Of a stretch of DNA of 64,000 nucleotides, positions 1 to 8,393 are shown one piece after another. The translations under genes were made by a program, and so were the position numbers. How positions within the stretch are numbered: position 1 is the first letter of the stretch; each line of letters starts with the position of its first letter. A model generated the notes under the pieces. It was given only the letters and a program-made list of their open reading frames with translations. It made no database searches and was not told the origin of the DNA. Source of the stretch: Photorhabdus asymbiotica (GTDB lineage: Bacteria; Pseudomonadota; Gammaproteobacteria; Enterobacterales; Enterobacteriaceae); contig NZ_RBLJ01000003.1 in assembly GCF_003634575.1 (NCBI RefSeq), forward strand, positions 434,001 to 498,000, in the 5' to 3' direction.

Positions 1-727
1 TAGTAAACATTAGGTGAATATCAATGTGCCGTCCCAATGCCTGTAAAGCCTGTAAATAAACAGGCGGTAAAGCCGAAATACCACAGATAAATACTCGTTT
101 GGGTAAACAACAAGCTGAAAAGTCAGCACTATTTTCCAGTGTAGAAATAAAACGCTGATATAAGTTAGCACGATGCCATTTAGGTTGTTGCAACTGGTGA
201 GTATATTCCGTCAGTTCCAGCCATAATCTTTTTTGCCACAACTGATTATCACTCAAACCATCAATAAGCTGCCCTTGCTGCCAACTTTCCAACCATTGTG
301 GGCGATAAACAAGATATTGGTCGAACAGGTCAGCAACTCGTCCAGCCAATTGATGAATCTTCCGTTTATCAAGATCTTGATCAAGGTAGTGCCTGAGTGC
401 GACAAATTCTGCTTCTGGCAATAATTGCGGCAATAATGCCATCAATTTCCATGTCATAGCATCCTTACTGAAAGCGCTTTCTTTAGGAATATCAGACAAT
501 ACTTTAGTAAACATATCCCAGATAAAAGTAGCCGGAAGTGGAAACGAAATATTAGCTGATATGCCTATCCTTTCAGCTAGTTGGATTTGCAGCCACTGTG
601 ACATTCCAGGGCTTTGTACCAAAATAACTTCCTGTTCAAACGGATCAGGCAGCGGATGATCCCCGATAAATATTGCTATCAATTCTTTAAGAAGATCTAA
701 CTGATTAGAATGATAAACCTTGAACAT
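1..727 (-). CDS. recC: Exodeoxyribonuclease V subunit gamma RecC, N-terminal part (truncated by window edge)
   Basis: This is the first roughly 242 codons of RecC, the Chi-recognition subunit of the RecBCD helicase-nuclease that processes double-strand breaks. Translating the minus strand from the ATG at 725-727 gives MFKVYHSNQLDLLKEL followed by QSPGMSQWLQLQLAERIGI, the typical start of enterobacterial RecC (about 1120 residues). The frame stays open to base 1, so the gene continues outside the window. Its start overlaps the end of ppdC by 23 bases, as in the E. coli ppd-recC order, which implies translational coupling or shared transcription. Identification is by recalled similarity. Confidence 0.93.
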   Translation of the reverse strand, partial: MFKVYHSNQLDLLKELIAIFIGDHPLPDPFEQEVILVQSPGMSQWLQIQLAERIGISANISFPLPATFIWDMFTKVLSDIPKESAFSKDAMTWKLMALLPQLLPEAEFVALRHYLDQDLDKRKIHQLAGRVADLFDQYLVYRPQWLESWQQGQLIDGLSDNQLWQKRLWLELTEYTHQLQQPKWHRANLYQRFISTLENSADFSACCLPKRVFICGISALPPVYLQALQALGRHIDIHLMFT

Positions 728-1097
728 CAGAACTCCCGTTTGAACAAATCCATCGGCTTGATTTGCTTTGCTGATTATAAGGTGTTGTTACTATAACTGT
801 AAGCTGATAGCAATCGGACGACTGATAAGTTGTCTGAAATTCAGCATGCCATCCCGATGGCAATGTTATTTCTGGTAAAGGACTTTGACCTGCAATTAAT
901 TCATATTGTTCCAGATACTCATGAGATAATTTGTCTGCCCTTGATTGTTGCCAATGTTGCTGAAACCCCAATAATAACGCTTGATGATAACGTATTAATC
1001 CTAACAAAGAGATAGAAAAGACCATAACGGCAACCATCACTTCGGGTAAACTCATTCCTGACTGATATTCATGAAAAGGCTCCGATTTCATGAACAA
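705..1097 (-). CDS. ppdC: Prepilin peptidase-dependent protein C (type II pseudopilin-like)
   Basis: A 130-residue small envelope protein with a type IV prepilin N-terminus. A short charged leader ends in glycine, followed by MSLPEVMVAVMVFS: the cleavage/methylation motif G|MSLPE with the conserved Glu at +5 and then a hydrophobic helix (about residues 14-38). Two cysteines near residues 95 and 118 could form a disulfide. It is the last gene of the ppdA-ppdB-ygdB-ppdC run, overlapping ygdB by 10 bases and recC by 23. The physiological role of these pseudopilins is poorly known; assembly by a type II secretion or type IV pilus-like machine is inferred. Confidence 0.85.
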   Translation of the reverse strand: MFMKSEPFHEYQSGMSLPEVMVAVMVFSISLLGLIRYHQALLLGFQQHWQQSRADKLSHEYLEQYELIAGQSPLPEITLPSGWHAEFQTTYQSSDCYQLTVIVTTPYNQQSKSSRWICSNGSSDVQGLSF

Positions 1098-1555
1098 AAC
1101 CCCATATCTACTTCAGGACAAAAATCCAACCACCCACTTTCTACCGGAATAAGAGAATCACTTCCACCATAAGAGACTAATTTCATCCATTGATATAATC
1201 CAACAGATTGCCCAGATGCCACATCTGCCACACCTTTCAGCAGAAAAAAATTACTCGATTGCCTTTTTAAACAGCTTGTTAGATAGAACTCATTCTGTTG
1301 CTGGCAATGCCATTCTTCTGTTTTATCACTATGAAATGGCCATGACTGAGTCATTCCCCATGCCAATGAAGATTCTGCTTGCTGAAAAGCATTTAAATAT
1401 CTGCGTTCATCAACCATCATGATTAATGCATTATCCAGATGATGGTGCAAAGCTTTCAACATCATCAGGCTCACAGCCAACAACATTAGTACTGAAATCA
1501 GCAATACATTACCTTGCTGAAATTGAAGACAGATATTCGGAGAATGCTCAGCCAT
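1088..1555 (-). CDS. ygdB: YgdB family pilin-like protein
   Basis: A 155-residue protein (E. coli YgdB is about 135). The N-terminus has QQGNVLLISVLMLLAVSLMM, a PilX-like start in which a glycine precedes one transmembrane helix, without the canonical Glu+5. The C-terminal GWLDFCPEVDMGFC resembles the Cys-containing end of YgdB. It is separated from ppdB by 5 bases and overlaps ppdC, so the four genes look co-transcribed. By analogy with PilX-type proteins it would be a minor pilin that helps initiate the pseudopilus; this is inference. Confidence 0.8.
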   Translation of the reverse strand: MAEHSPNICLQFQQGNVLLISVLMLLAVSLMMLKALHHHLDNALIMMVDERRYLNAFQQAESSLAWGMTQSWPFHSDKTEEWHCQQQNEFYLTSCLKRQSSNFFLLKGVADVASGQSVGLYQWMKLVSYGGSDSLIPVESGWLDFCPEVDMGFCS

Positions 1556-1560
1556 GGTAC

Positions 1561-2148
1561 CTATTCCCTGATATTGCGCAAACGTATTACTGCCTGATAT
1601 TGGTAGTTTATCGATGGATGTTTAAACCAATGTGCAATAAGCACCAATTTAATAAAAACTAAGCCATCGTTTGTTCGTAATTTTTCAATTGTGAATGAAT
1701 CTACTCCTATTTCATTTGGATCAAATAATCTTTCCCAACCATTTTCCTGACAGTTACCAGCCCCTCTTTTCCACTCTACTGACTTATTACTAAGGCGATA
1801 GCCGAAGAATTCCGATTCACTGTGTTCTGGTGGCTCCCATCGGTTATTAATGTTAAGATCATAGGCAATAATTAGGCATGAATTCTCACTTTCATCACTT
1901 TTATTATTGATTAATATTGGATTCCCATCGCAATAATGTTGACAATATCCAGCACGACGAATGTCTTTCTCTATAATATGTAATGCTTGTTTAACGAAGT
2001 AAGCCAAACGATATCGCTGATATAATTCCATTATTTGTCTGGTGAAAACCGGATAACTTTTGGCAATCGCCATTAAGATAATACTACCAATAGCCATTGC
2101 TACAATCACTTCTAATAACGTCATTCCAGTTTGGCTTTTATTTTTCAT
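1561..2148 (-). CDS. ppdB: Prepilin peptidase-dependent protein B
   Basis: A 195-residue pseudopilin, close to the 187 residues of E. coli PpdB. The N-terminus MKNKSQTGMTLLEVIVAMA contains a short basic leader, the processing site G|MTLLE with Glu+5, and a membrane helix to about residue 28. The rest is a soluble domain with several cysteines (around residues 68-72, 91 and 135). It lies second in the ppd cluster. An ERIC element fills most of the space between it and the upstream ppdA. Confidence 0.87.
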   Translation of the reverse strand: MKNKSQTGMTLLEVIVAMAIGSIILMAIAKSYPVFTRQIMELYQRYRLAYFVKQALHIIEKDIRRAGYCQHYCDGNPILINNKSDESENSCLIIAYDLNINNRWEPPEHSESEFFGYRLSNKSVEWKRGAGNCQENGWERLFDPNEIGVDSFTIEKLRTNDGLVFIKLVLIAHWFKHPSINYQYQAVIRLRNIRE

Positions 2149-2187
2149 TATTCCAATATAACACCAATTATTGTATAGGAAAAAGCA

Positions 2188-2314
2188 TATACCCGTTATC
2201 TTTCAAGTTGCCTCTTTGTTGGCTGCACTCACTCACCCCGGTCACAGAGTTATCTATGCTCCCAAGGATTCGCTCCTTTGCCGTCGCGATGCATCTTGAA
2301 ATCCATAGGGTATA
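2188..2314 (-). repeat. ERIC element (127 bp) between ppdA and ppdB
   Basis: The element starts TATACCC and ends GGGTATA, with the imperfect inverted repeat and internal blocks of the enterobacterial repetitive intergenic consensus. The GATTCGCTCC and CACCCCGGTCACAG segments correspond to the classic ERIC core. Orientation is opposite to the copies at 3117 and 4265. It belongs to the sub-family containing ATGCATCGCGACGG (read on the minus strand). Its end lies one base from the ppdA stop codon, so it would be transcribed in the ppdA-ppdB mRNA and would fold into a long hairpin. Confidence 0.95.
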
Positions 2315-2315
2315 A

Positions 2316-2831
2316 TTAACTACAAGCTGGAATACTATTAAACTTATTATTACTACATGCTCTTACCCTGCCTCGTGAAGAAAAAATAACAGATATTTCA
2401 CCAGCGGAATTAGCCAGAGTAAAACTCGCAGGTATCATCGTGTTTCTTATCCCATGAAACGCTATCTGCTCCTTAGTTGCTGAACTTATAACAACATCCT
2501 GATAAGGTGATTTTATTCCCTCAATATTCTCCAAATCACAATCAACAGATACAGTATTAGAAAGCGCTATGCACCAATCTTTACCCGTTCTTAACCACAG
2601 TACTACTTCTTTATTCAGATAATTTGCTAAAGATTGCTGCCTGGCTATAAATGTCAATATTTTTTGTACTGAATCCTGTAATCTGGTTCTTTCTTGATGA
2701 TTACCCCATTTTTGTATTCCCCATAAAGAAAACATTGACACTAAGACAATAACAATCATCAATTCCAATAAAGAAAACCCCAATTGATTATCAATACTAT
2801 AACTACCAATTATATTAATATTATTTCCCAT
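2316..2831 (-). CDS. ppdA: Prepilin peptidase-dependent protein A
   Basis: A 171-residue GspH/FimT-like pseudopilin (E. coli PpdA is about 156). After a longer leader of about 17 residues comes the processing motif G|FSLLELMIVIVLVSM with Glu+5, then a membrane helix. The C-terminal half (SSRGRVRACSN and a terminal Cys) resembles a GspH domain. It is the first gene of the ppd cluster. The leader is longer than usual, and an internal start is possible, but the initiating ATG at 2829-2831 fits the reading frame. Confidence 0.85.
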   Translation of the reverse strand: MGNNINIIGSYSIDNQLGFSLLELMIVIVLVSMFSLWGIQKWGNHQERTRLQDSVQKILTFIARQQSLANYLNKEVVLWLRTGKDWCIALSNTVSVDCDLENIEGIKSPYQDVVISSATKEQIAFHGIRNTMIPASFTLANSAGEISVIFSSRGRVRACSNNKFNSIPACS

Positions 2832-3116
2832 TAGTAATTCCTTATATCCTTTTGTAAGACATTCTATTCATTTTAAAAACAGAATAAACATACAGTTCAA
2901 TTTTATGCGAGAATGAATCAATAAAAAAACCAAAATACGTTATTGTTACATTTAATTTGCGTAGAGCTTCGCAAAAACCAATAAGAGTGAATATTTTTGT
3001 TTTTTATTATTTTAATACGCAGTAAACTCATATGGCTATGAAAGGGAAGTGTCAGGAATACAATTAAAGGGAAATATCGCATTTCAAATAACAAACCTAT
3101 TTTTATTAAAACGATC

Positions 3117-3243
3117 TATACCCAATAGATTTCAAGTTGCAACGCGGCGGCAAGTGAACGAATCCCCAGGAGCATAGATAACTATGTGACTGGGGTAAGT
3201 GAACGCAGCCAACAAAGCAGCAACTTGAAGGATGAAGGGTATA
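3117..3243 (+). repeat. ERIC element (127 bp) upstream of higBA
   Basis: A full-length ERIC bounded by TATACCC and GGGTATA. It is the sub-family with TTGCAACGCGGCGG and TGTGACTGGGGTAAGTGA, in which the outer arms TTTCAAGTTGC and GCAACTTGAA pair well. It has the same orientation as the copy at 4265, so two ERICs bracket the higBA operon. Confidence 0.95.
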
Positions 3244-3382
3244 GATATCAACAATGACTCTTTCTATAGGCCGAACCCATCAGGACATGTTTGACCAATG
3301 TGCCATTCTGGTTGGTGCCTTGAACAGTTTCGGTACCGATCCCTGTAGAGTCTATTTTATTAATATCAACATCTATTTAATA
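3244..3382. other. Unassigned stretch, possible gene remnant
   Basis: Between the ERIC and the higBA promoter lies about 110 bases whose composition is less AT-rich than the surroundings. Both a plus-strand frame (from the ATG near 3254) and a minus-strand frame reading about 42 codons with GIGTETVQGTNQNGTL are open. I recognise neither. It may be debris of a former gene; no function is assigned. Confidence 0.25.
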
Positions 3383-3440
3383 TTCACATTTTGCAAAGTA
3401 AAAATTCACATATTGTAAAATTTTATTTTTGGAGTATACT
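3383..3440 (+). promoter_or_regulatory. higBA promoter with direct-repeat operator
   Basis: A good -10 TATACT lies at 3435-3440, with TTGTAA (3413-3418) 16 bases upstream as a weak -35. Two near-identical 15-mers, TTCACATTTTGCAAA (3383-3397) and TTCACATATTGTAAA (3405-3419), lie 22 bases apart, about two helical turns. The second overlaps the -35. This is the layout expected for an autorepressor site of the HigA antitoxin; the binding itself is inferred. Confidence 0.6.
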
Positions 3441-3467
3441 ATCCGAACAACTTAAGGAAGGGGAACA

Positions 3468-3779
3468 ATGCGGGTTATATCCAGAACACCATTTATTGAG
3501 GCGCAAAAGCGTTTCCCCAATGAACGTGACGCTATACAGGGTGTATATCTCCTACTTAAGTCACTAAATGTCAAAACCCCGCTTGAATTAAAGCAGTATT
3601 TCCCCAGTCTTGATCGTTTTAAGTATCGCGCTCGATGGTGGTGTATTGATATTGGTGGTAACAATGTCCGGTTACTGGCCTTTATCGAGTTTTCAATGGG
3701 GCACTGTTACATTAAACACATCTTATCCCACACAGAATACGACAAGTTAACCGACTACTACCGGAGAAACAGAGCATGA
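3468..3779 (+). CDS. higB: HigB-type toxin (mRNA interferase, RelE superfamily)
   Basis: A 103-residue protein matching the E. coli HigB (YgjN) family in length and layout. It has FIEAQKRFPNERDAIQG near the N-terminus, YFPSLDRFKYR in the middle, then IGGNNVRLLAFIEF and CYIKHILSHTEYDKL towards the C-terminus. Family members are ribosome-dependent ribonucleases that cut mRNA during translation. The ATG at 3468 is preceded by a strong AAGGAAGGGG ribosome site. The toxin gene comes first, as usual for higBA, and overlaps higA by four bases (ATGA), implying coupled translation. It is absent from the E. coli ppdA-thyA interval, so it is an accessory insertion. Confidence 0.9.
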   Translation: MRVISRTPFIEAQKRFPNERDAIQGVYLLLKSLNVKTPLELKQYFPSLDRFKYRARWWCIDIGGNNVRLLAFIEFSMGHCYIKHILSHTEYDKLTDYYRRNRA

Positions 3780-4198
3780 TCAATTTTGTAGTCGTTCAGG
3801 AACGAGCTAACGCTCTGTTTTCAGAGATCCCTTGGCTGACTTACATCAATACCTCAGAACAGCACAAAGAAGCACTGGATTTGATTGATGAGCTTTTTAA
3901 AAACTATGAAAATAACAAAGGGTTAATTGAAATTCTAGCTACTGCAATTGAACGCTATGAAGATACTGCCCCTGAATTTGCAGAATTTAATCAGGCTATT
4001 GAAAATATTCCTACCGGGGTTGCAGCCCTGAGGGTTCTGATGGATCAACACGGCCTTAAACAAGCCGACCTTAAAAACGAAATCGGGGGAGCTTCCCTCG
4101 TATCACAAATTCTGAGTGGAACGAGATCGCTGACAGTAACACACATAAAAGCCTTGAGTACACGCTTTAAGGTTTCTAGTGCAATTTTTATCGATTAG
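3776..4198 (+). CDS. higA: HigA-type antitoxin with C-terminal helix-turn-helix
   Basis: A 140-residue antitoxin of the E. coli HigA (YgjM) family. The N-terminal two thirds are acidic and helical (EDTAPEFAEFNQAIENIP). The C-terminal part (about residues 88-140) is an Xre-like helix-turn-helix with MDQHGLKQADL, GGASLVSQILSGTRSLT and ALSTRFKVS, ending in FID as in E. coli HigA. It should neutralise HigB and repress its own promoter through the direct repeats at 3383-3419. Translation starts within the toxin stop codon region. The locus is cis-complete with both partners intact. Confidence 0.9.
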   Translation: MINFVVVQERANALFSEIPWLTYINTSEQHKEALDLIDELFKNYENNKGLIEILATAIERYEDTAPEFAEFNQAIENIPTGVAALRVLMDQHGLKQADLKNEIGGASLVSQILSGTRSLTVTHIKALSTRFKVSSAIFID

Positions 4199-4214
4199 CT
4201 TTATCTGTTCCCTT

Positions 4215-4245
4215 AAGGAGACAATTTATAATAAATTGTCTCCTT
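4215..4245 (+). terminator. Perfect 31-bp palindrome downstream of higA
   Basis: Two 15-base arms, AAGGAGACAATTTAT and its exact complement, surround a single central base at 4230. It lies 16 bases after the higA stop. It would form a very stable hairpin in RNA from either strand, but no T-run follows, so it may block transcription between higA and the convergent thyA or be a protein site. The terminator role is inferred. Confidence 0.55.
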
Positions 4246-4264
4246 CCAGATTGCGGCTAACAAC

Positions 4265-4391
4265 TATACCCAATGGATTTCAAGATGCATCGCGACGGCC
4301 AGGGAGCGAATCCCCGGGAGCATAGCTAACTATGTGACTGGGGTGAGTGAAAGCAGCCAACAAAGCAGCAACTTGAAAGATGACGGGTATA
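4265..4391 (+). repeat. ERIC element (127 bp) between higA and thyA
   Basis: A full-length ERIC from TATACCC to GGGTATA, ending five bases before the thyA stop codon. The left part is the ATGCATCGCGACGG sub-family, while the right part (AAAGCAGCAACTTG) resembles the other sub-family, so it looks mosaic. It has the same orientation as the copy at 3117. Confidence 0.95.
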
Positions 4392-4396
4392 AACAA

Positions 4397-5191
4397 CTAA
4401 ATAGCAACCGGCGCCTTTATACCTGGATGCGGGTCATAATCCACGATTTCAAAGTCATCAAATTTATAATCAAAAAGTGACTCTGGTTTACGCTTAATCA
4501 TCAGCTTTGGCAATGAACGCGGCTCACGGCTGAGTTGTAATTGCGTCTGCTCCATATGGTTACTATACAGATGAGTGTCACCACCGGTCCAAACAAAATC
4601 GCCCACTTCCAAATCGCACTGCTGCGCTATCATATGCACCAACAATGCATAGCTGGCGATATTGAACGGCAAACCAAGGAATACGTCACAAGAACGCTGG
4701 TAAAGCTGACAGGAAAGTTTGCCATCAGCAACATAAAACTGGAAGAAAGCGTGGCATGGCGCTAATGCCATTTTATCCAGTTCCCCCACATTCCAAGCCG
4801 AAACGATAATTCTACGTGAGTCTGGGTCACTTTTAAGTTGTTCCAGTACGGTTTTTAATTGGTCGATTTGGCGGCCATCAGCAGCCCCCCAGGCACGCCA
4901 TTGCTTACCGTACACAGGACCCAAATCGCCGTTTTCATCCGCCCATTCATCCCAAATAGTGACACTATTATCATGCAGATATTGAATATTCGTATCACCA
5001 TTAAGGAACCAAAGTAGCTCATGAATAATCGAGCGAATATGACAACGTTTGGTTGTAACAAGTGGGAAACCATCCTGCAAATTGAAACGCATCTGATGCC
5101 CGAAAATGGAGATAGTGCCAGTCCCAGTGCGGTCTGCTTTCGAAGTGCCCTCTTCAAGCACTCTTTTCATTAAGTCCAGATACTGTTTCAT
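4397..5191 (-). CDS. thyA: Thymidylate synthase
   Basis: Makes dTMP from dUMP using methylenetetrahydrofolate, producing dihydrofolate that FolA (27493-27978) recycles. It has 264 residues, the same as E. coli ThyA. Visible motifs are the start [15 protein letters not shown], the catalytic Cys in [12 protein letters not shown] (about residue 146), the substrate loop [18 protein letters not shown], and the C-terminal APVAI. Its start overlaps the stop of lgt by four bases (ATGA), the conserved lgt-thyA arrangement. An ERIC sits just beyond its stop. Confidence 0.98.
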   Translation of the reverse strand: MKQYLDLMKRVLEEGTSKADRTGTGTISIFGHQMRFNLQDGFPLVTTKRCHIRSIIHELLWFLNGDTNIQYLHDNSVTIWDEWADENGDLGPVYGKQWRAWGAADGRQIDQLKTVLEQLKSDPDSRRIIVSAWNVGELDKMALAPCHAFFQFYVADGKLSCQLYQRSCDVFLGLPFNIASYALLVHMIAQQCDLEVGDFVWTGGDTHLYSNHMEQTQLQLSREPRSLPKLMIKRKPESLFDYKFDDFEIVDYDPHPGIKAPVAI

Positions 5192-6063
5192 TTTACCTCT
5201 TGTACCTTATTACTTTGGCATTTGTATGCCCATACCATCATTAAAATTCCCGCCAGAATCATTGGAATGGACAGAATCTGTCCCATGCTGATCCCATCAA
5301 ATAATCCTAGCTGTGCATCCGGTTGACGGAAGAATTCCACTATTATCCTGAACGCACCGTAACCAATTAAGAATAAGCCAGAAACACTGCCCATTGGACG
5401 AGGTTTACGGATAAATAAATTCAAAATAATAAACAGGACGATCCCCTCCAACACCATTTCATAGAGCTGTGAAGGATGGCGGGGAAGAACACCATATTGT
5501 TCAAGTATTGATAGCAATGAAGGATCAGTTGCTGCCAAAGCAATATCTTCACCACGGGAACTTGGGAACAACATAGCCCACGGCGTATCCAATGTGACAC
5601 GTCCCCATAATTCGCCATTGATGAAATTACCGATTCTCCCCATGCCTAAACCAAAAGGTACTAGCGGTGCAACGAAGTCAGAAACTTGTAAGAAATGGCG
5701 TTTAGTTCTACGGCCAAACCACCACATGGCGCAGATAACCCCAATCAAACCACCGTGGAAAGACATTCCTCCATCCCAGACTTTAAACAGATAAAGAGGA
5801 TTATCGAGAAATACCGGGAGATTATAAAACAGCACGTAACCAAGACGACCACCAACAAAAACACCAACAAAACCCGCATAGAGTAAGTTCTCTACTTCGT
5901 TTTTTGTCCAACCACTATTTGGTTTTGCTGCCCTGCGTGTTGCCAGCCACATAGCGAATACAAACCCTACCAAGTACATAAAACCATACCAATGGAGGGA
6001 TACGGGACCTATTGAAAAAATCACCGGGTCAATATTAGGAAATGCCAGGTAGCTGTTACTCAT
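5188..6063 (-). CDS. lgt: Phosphatidylglycerol-prolipoprotein diacylglyceryl transferase
   Basis: An inner-membrane enzyme that adds diacylglycerol to the lipobox cysteine of prolipoproteins, the first step before LspA (36213-36716). It has 291 residues, the E. coli length, with about seven transmembrane segments. The Lgt motif [17 protein letters not shown] and the signature [14 protein letters not shown] are present. The C-terminal basic tail is cytoplasmic in the family. It overlaps thyA by four bases. Confidence 0.98.
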   Translation of the reverse strand: MSNSYLAFPNIDPVIFSIGPVSLHWYGFMYLVGFVFAMWLATRRAAKPNSGWTKNEVENLLYAGFVGVFVGGRLGYVLFYNLPVFLDNPLYLFKVWDGGMSFHGGLIGVICAMWWFGRRTKRHFLQVSDFVAPLVPFGLGMGRIGNFINGELWGRVTLDTPWAMLFPSSRGEDIALAATDPSLLSILEQYGVLPRHPSQLYEMVLEGIVLFIILNLFIRKPRPMGSVSGLFLIGYGAFRIIVEFFRQPDAQLGLFDGISMGQILSIPMILAGILMMVWAYKCQSNKVQEVK

Positions 6064-6137
6064 CGTTCCCCACTTAATATTTAAATTAATGCCCTAAGGC
6101 AAATGATTACAAATCACAGCACAGGCCATTAAACGGA

Positions 6138-8384
6138 TTAAATGCCACCTCTGACCAAACCGCCAACCCCATGCTGCTCCATAAACGTTGCAGATAACTC
6201 CTTGACTCTTACACTAGTTTCAGCCTGTAGCACTTCAGCCATTAACTTTTCAACCTGAGCGATTTCCAGATGGCGTAATAAATATTTAATTCTTGGCACA
6301 CTACAACCACTCATACTCAAGCTGCGATAACCAAGGCCAATCAATATCAAAGCTCCCATAGGAGAACCCGCCATTTCACCACAAATACTAATCGCAAGAC
6401 CTGCTCGCTGGCTATTTTCAAATACCAATTTTAATGCCCGAATTACAGCCGGATGCAAACAATCATAAAGGGAAGCAACGTGTGTGTTATTTCTATCCAC
6501 TGCTAACAGATACTGTGTCAAATCATTAGTTCCAATCGAAACAAAATCGACCCTGTTTTTTAATTGTGGCAACAGAAAAATAACCGAAGGAACTTCAATC
6601 ATCACGCCAAGCTGCGGCATAGGTATTTGGCGCGCCAAAATTTGCTCAACTTCTTCTTTCGCTCTGTCTATCAACCGCTTAGCTTCATCAACTTCCTCTA
6701 TACTGGTCACCATTGGCAACAGTATTTTCAAATTACCCATCTTGACATTAGCTCTGAGCATAGCTCTAAGCTGAATAAGAAAAATTTCCGGCTGATCCAA
6801 CGTTACTCGTATACCACGCCAGCCCAAACAAGGATTTTCTTCTCTAATCGGCATGTAGGGTAGTTGCTTATCTGCACCAATATCCAGTGTACGTAACACC
6901 ACAGGTTTATCGGGAAATAATTGTAGCATCTCCTGATAACGGGCTTTTTGCTCATCTTCTGAAGGGAAACCACAGTGCAACATAAAAGGTATTTCGGTTC
7001 GATAGAGACCAACACCATCAATACTATCAACTATCTGTAATTCATATTTCAGGCTTAAACCAGCATTAAGCTGAACAAGAACACGCTCGCCACTTTTAAG
7101 TCGGGCTTCCTGATCAACATTTCCCTCAGCCAGCTTACTCAGTGCTTTTTCCTCTTCAATTATCTGCTTATATTCCTGAGAAATGAGCGGTTCAGGTTCA
7201 ATAAAGATTTCTCCGCGGAAACCATCAAGAATAAGCATACGATTGTGAAGAAGTTCTGGTTGAATATCAGCGCCCATAATCGCAGGGATACCCATTGCAC
7301 GGACCAATATGGCAGAGTGTGAGTGAGTTGCGCCATCACGAACAATAACCCCAGCCAATCTCTCCTGCGGCATTTCTGCCAACAAATTAGCACTCAATTC
7401 ATCAGCAACCAGAATAAACCATTCAGGCCACTGATGGCTGATAGTCAATGAATCATCCAGATGAAATAGTAATCGCTGCCCAAGTGCCCGTAGATCTGAT
7501 GCTCTCTCCCGCATATAAGCATCCTGTAAACCAGCAAATTGCTCTGCGTATTTTTCAATAACTTGTTTAACAGCCCATTGCGCAACATATCCCTGTTCAA
7601 CACAGGAAAACAGATCTTGTTTTAATTGGGGATCATTCAAAATGTAGGAATAGAGATCAAAAATAGCGGCAGTTTCTTTCTGAGAACCAGCGGTAAAACG
7701 CTTACTCAGCCGTCGACATTCTGCTGTCGCATCTTCAAGCGCCCTAATCAGCCGAGAACGTTCTGCCGCATGATCAAGAGTCGATGCTTTAAAAACTTGT
7801 TCAAGTGACGGTTGGGAGCAATCCTGCCAGCCTTGAGCCATGACGATTCCATTGGAAATTGCCAGCGCTTTAATTCTGGTTTGTCGATAATGACCAAACA
7901 AGCCCTTTGTTTGAGCCTGAGCAAGAATCACAGCCAGTTGCGTCGCCAATGTCACCATAAAAGACTCTTCGCTTTCATTGAACAAACGTTGTTCCTGCTG
8001 CTGAACAACTAAGACACCTTGCAGCTGGCGACGATAAATAACCGGAACCCCAAGAAAAGCACGAAAATTATCTTCTTTAACCTGAGGTAAATATTTGAAA
8101 CTTGGATGACTACGCACATCAGCCAGATTGATCAGTTCAGATAATTGGCCAACTTGTCCAACTACCCCTTCATCAAAAGCCAGACTGATAGCCCTTCCCC
8201 GGGGTTTCTGCAATCCCCGCGTTGCCATCAGGTAATAACACCGCCGTTGATGATCAGCAAGGTAGATAGAGCACACATCCGTGTTCATCGCCAGACAAGT
8301 TTCATTTACCAATAGCTCAAGCGCTTCGGCTAGATTAGTCGCCATAGCAACCTTTTCAACAATTTCCCGTAAACGCATCAACAT
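6138..8384 (-). CDS. ptsP: Phosphoenolpyruvate-protein phosphotransferase PtsP (nitrogen PTS enzyme I)
   Basis: Enzyme I of the nitrogen-related PTS, which passes phosphate from PEP to NPr and then EIIANtr. It has 748 residues, the same as E. coli. An N-terminal GAF domain (about residues 1-165) precedes the enzyme I domains. The swivelling phosphohistidine motif is DGATHSHSAILVRAMG (about residue 350), and the PEP-binding barrel has VLRTLDIGADKQLPYMP, VSIGTNDLTQYLLAVDRN and ICGEMAGSP. The start ATG at 8382-8384 is nine bases beyond rppH, so the two form an operon as in E. coli. Confidence 0.97.
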   Translation of the reverse strand: MLMRLREIVEKVAMATNLAEALELLVNETCLAMNTDVCSIYLADHQRRCYYLMATRGLQKPRGRAISLAFDEGVVGQVGQLSELINLADVRSHPSFKYLPQVKEDNFRAFLGVPVIYRRQLQGVLVVQQQEQRLFNESEESFMVTLATQLAVILAQAQTKGLFGHYRQTRIKALAISNGIVMAQGWQDCSQPSLEQVFKASTLDHAAERSRLIRALEDATAECRRLSKRFTAGSQKETAAIFDLYSYILNDPQLKQDLFSCVEQGYVAQWAVKQVIEKYAEQFAGLQDAYMRERASDLRALGQRLLFHLDDSLTISHQWPEWFILVADELSANLLAEMPQERLAGVIVRDGATHSHSAILVRAMGIPAIMGADIQPELLHNRMLILDGFRGEIFIEPEPLISQEYKQIIEEEKALSKLAEGNVDQEARLKSGERVLVQLNAGLSLKYELQIVDSIDGVGLYRTEIPFMLHCGFPSEDEQKARYQEMLQLFPDKPVVLRTLDIGADKQLPYMPIREENPCLGWRGIRVTLDQPEIFLIQLRAMLRANVKMGNLKILLPMVTSIEEVDEAKRLIDRAKEEVEQILARQIPMPQLGVMIEVPSVIFLLPQLKNRVDFVSIGTNDLTQYLLAVDRNNTHVASLYDCLHPAVIRALKLVFENSQRAGLAISICGEMAGSPMGALILIGLGYRSLSMSGCSVPRIKYLLRHLEIAQVEKLMAEVLQAETSVRVKELSATFMEQHGVGGLVRGGI

Positions 8385-8393
8385 GGGACTAAC

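Noticed and set aside
2097-2315. Plus-strand ORF of 72 codons across the ppdB-ppdA gap
   Set aside because: Most of it is translated ERIC sequence. The same peptide pattern recurs wherever an ERIC lies in this orientation (13324-13557 and 62207-62500 also), so it reflects the repeat and not a gene.
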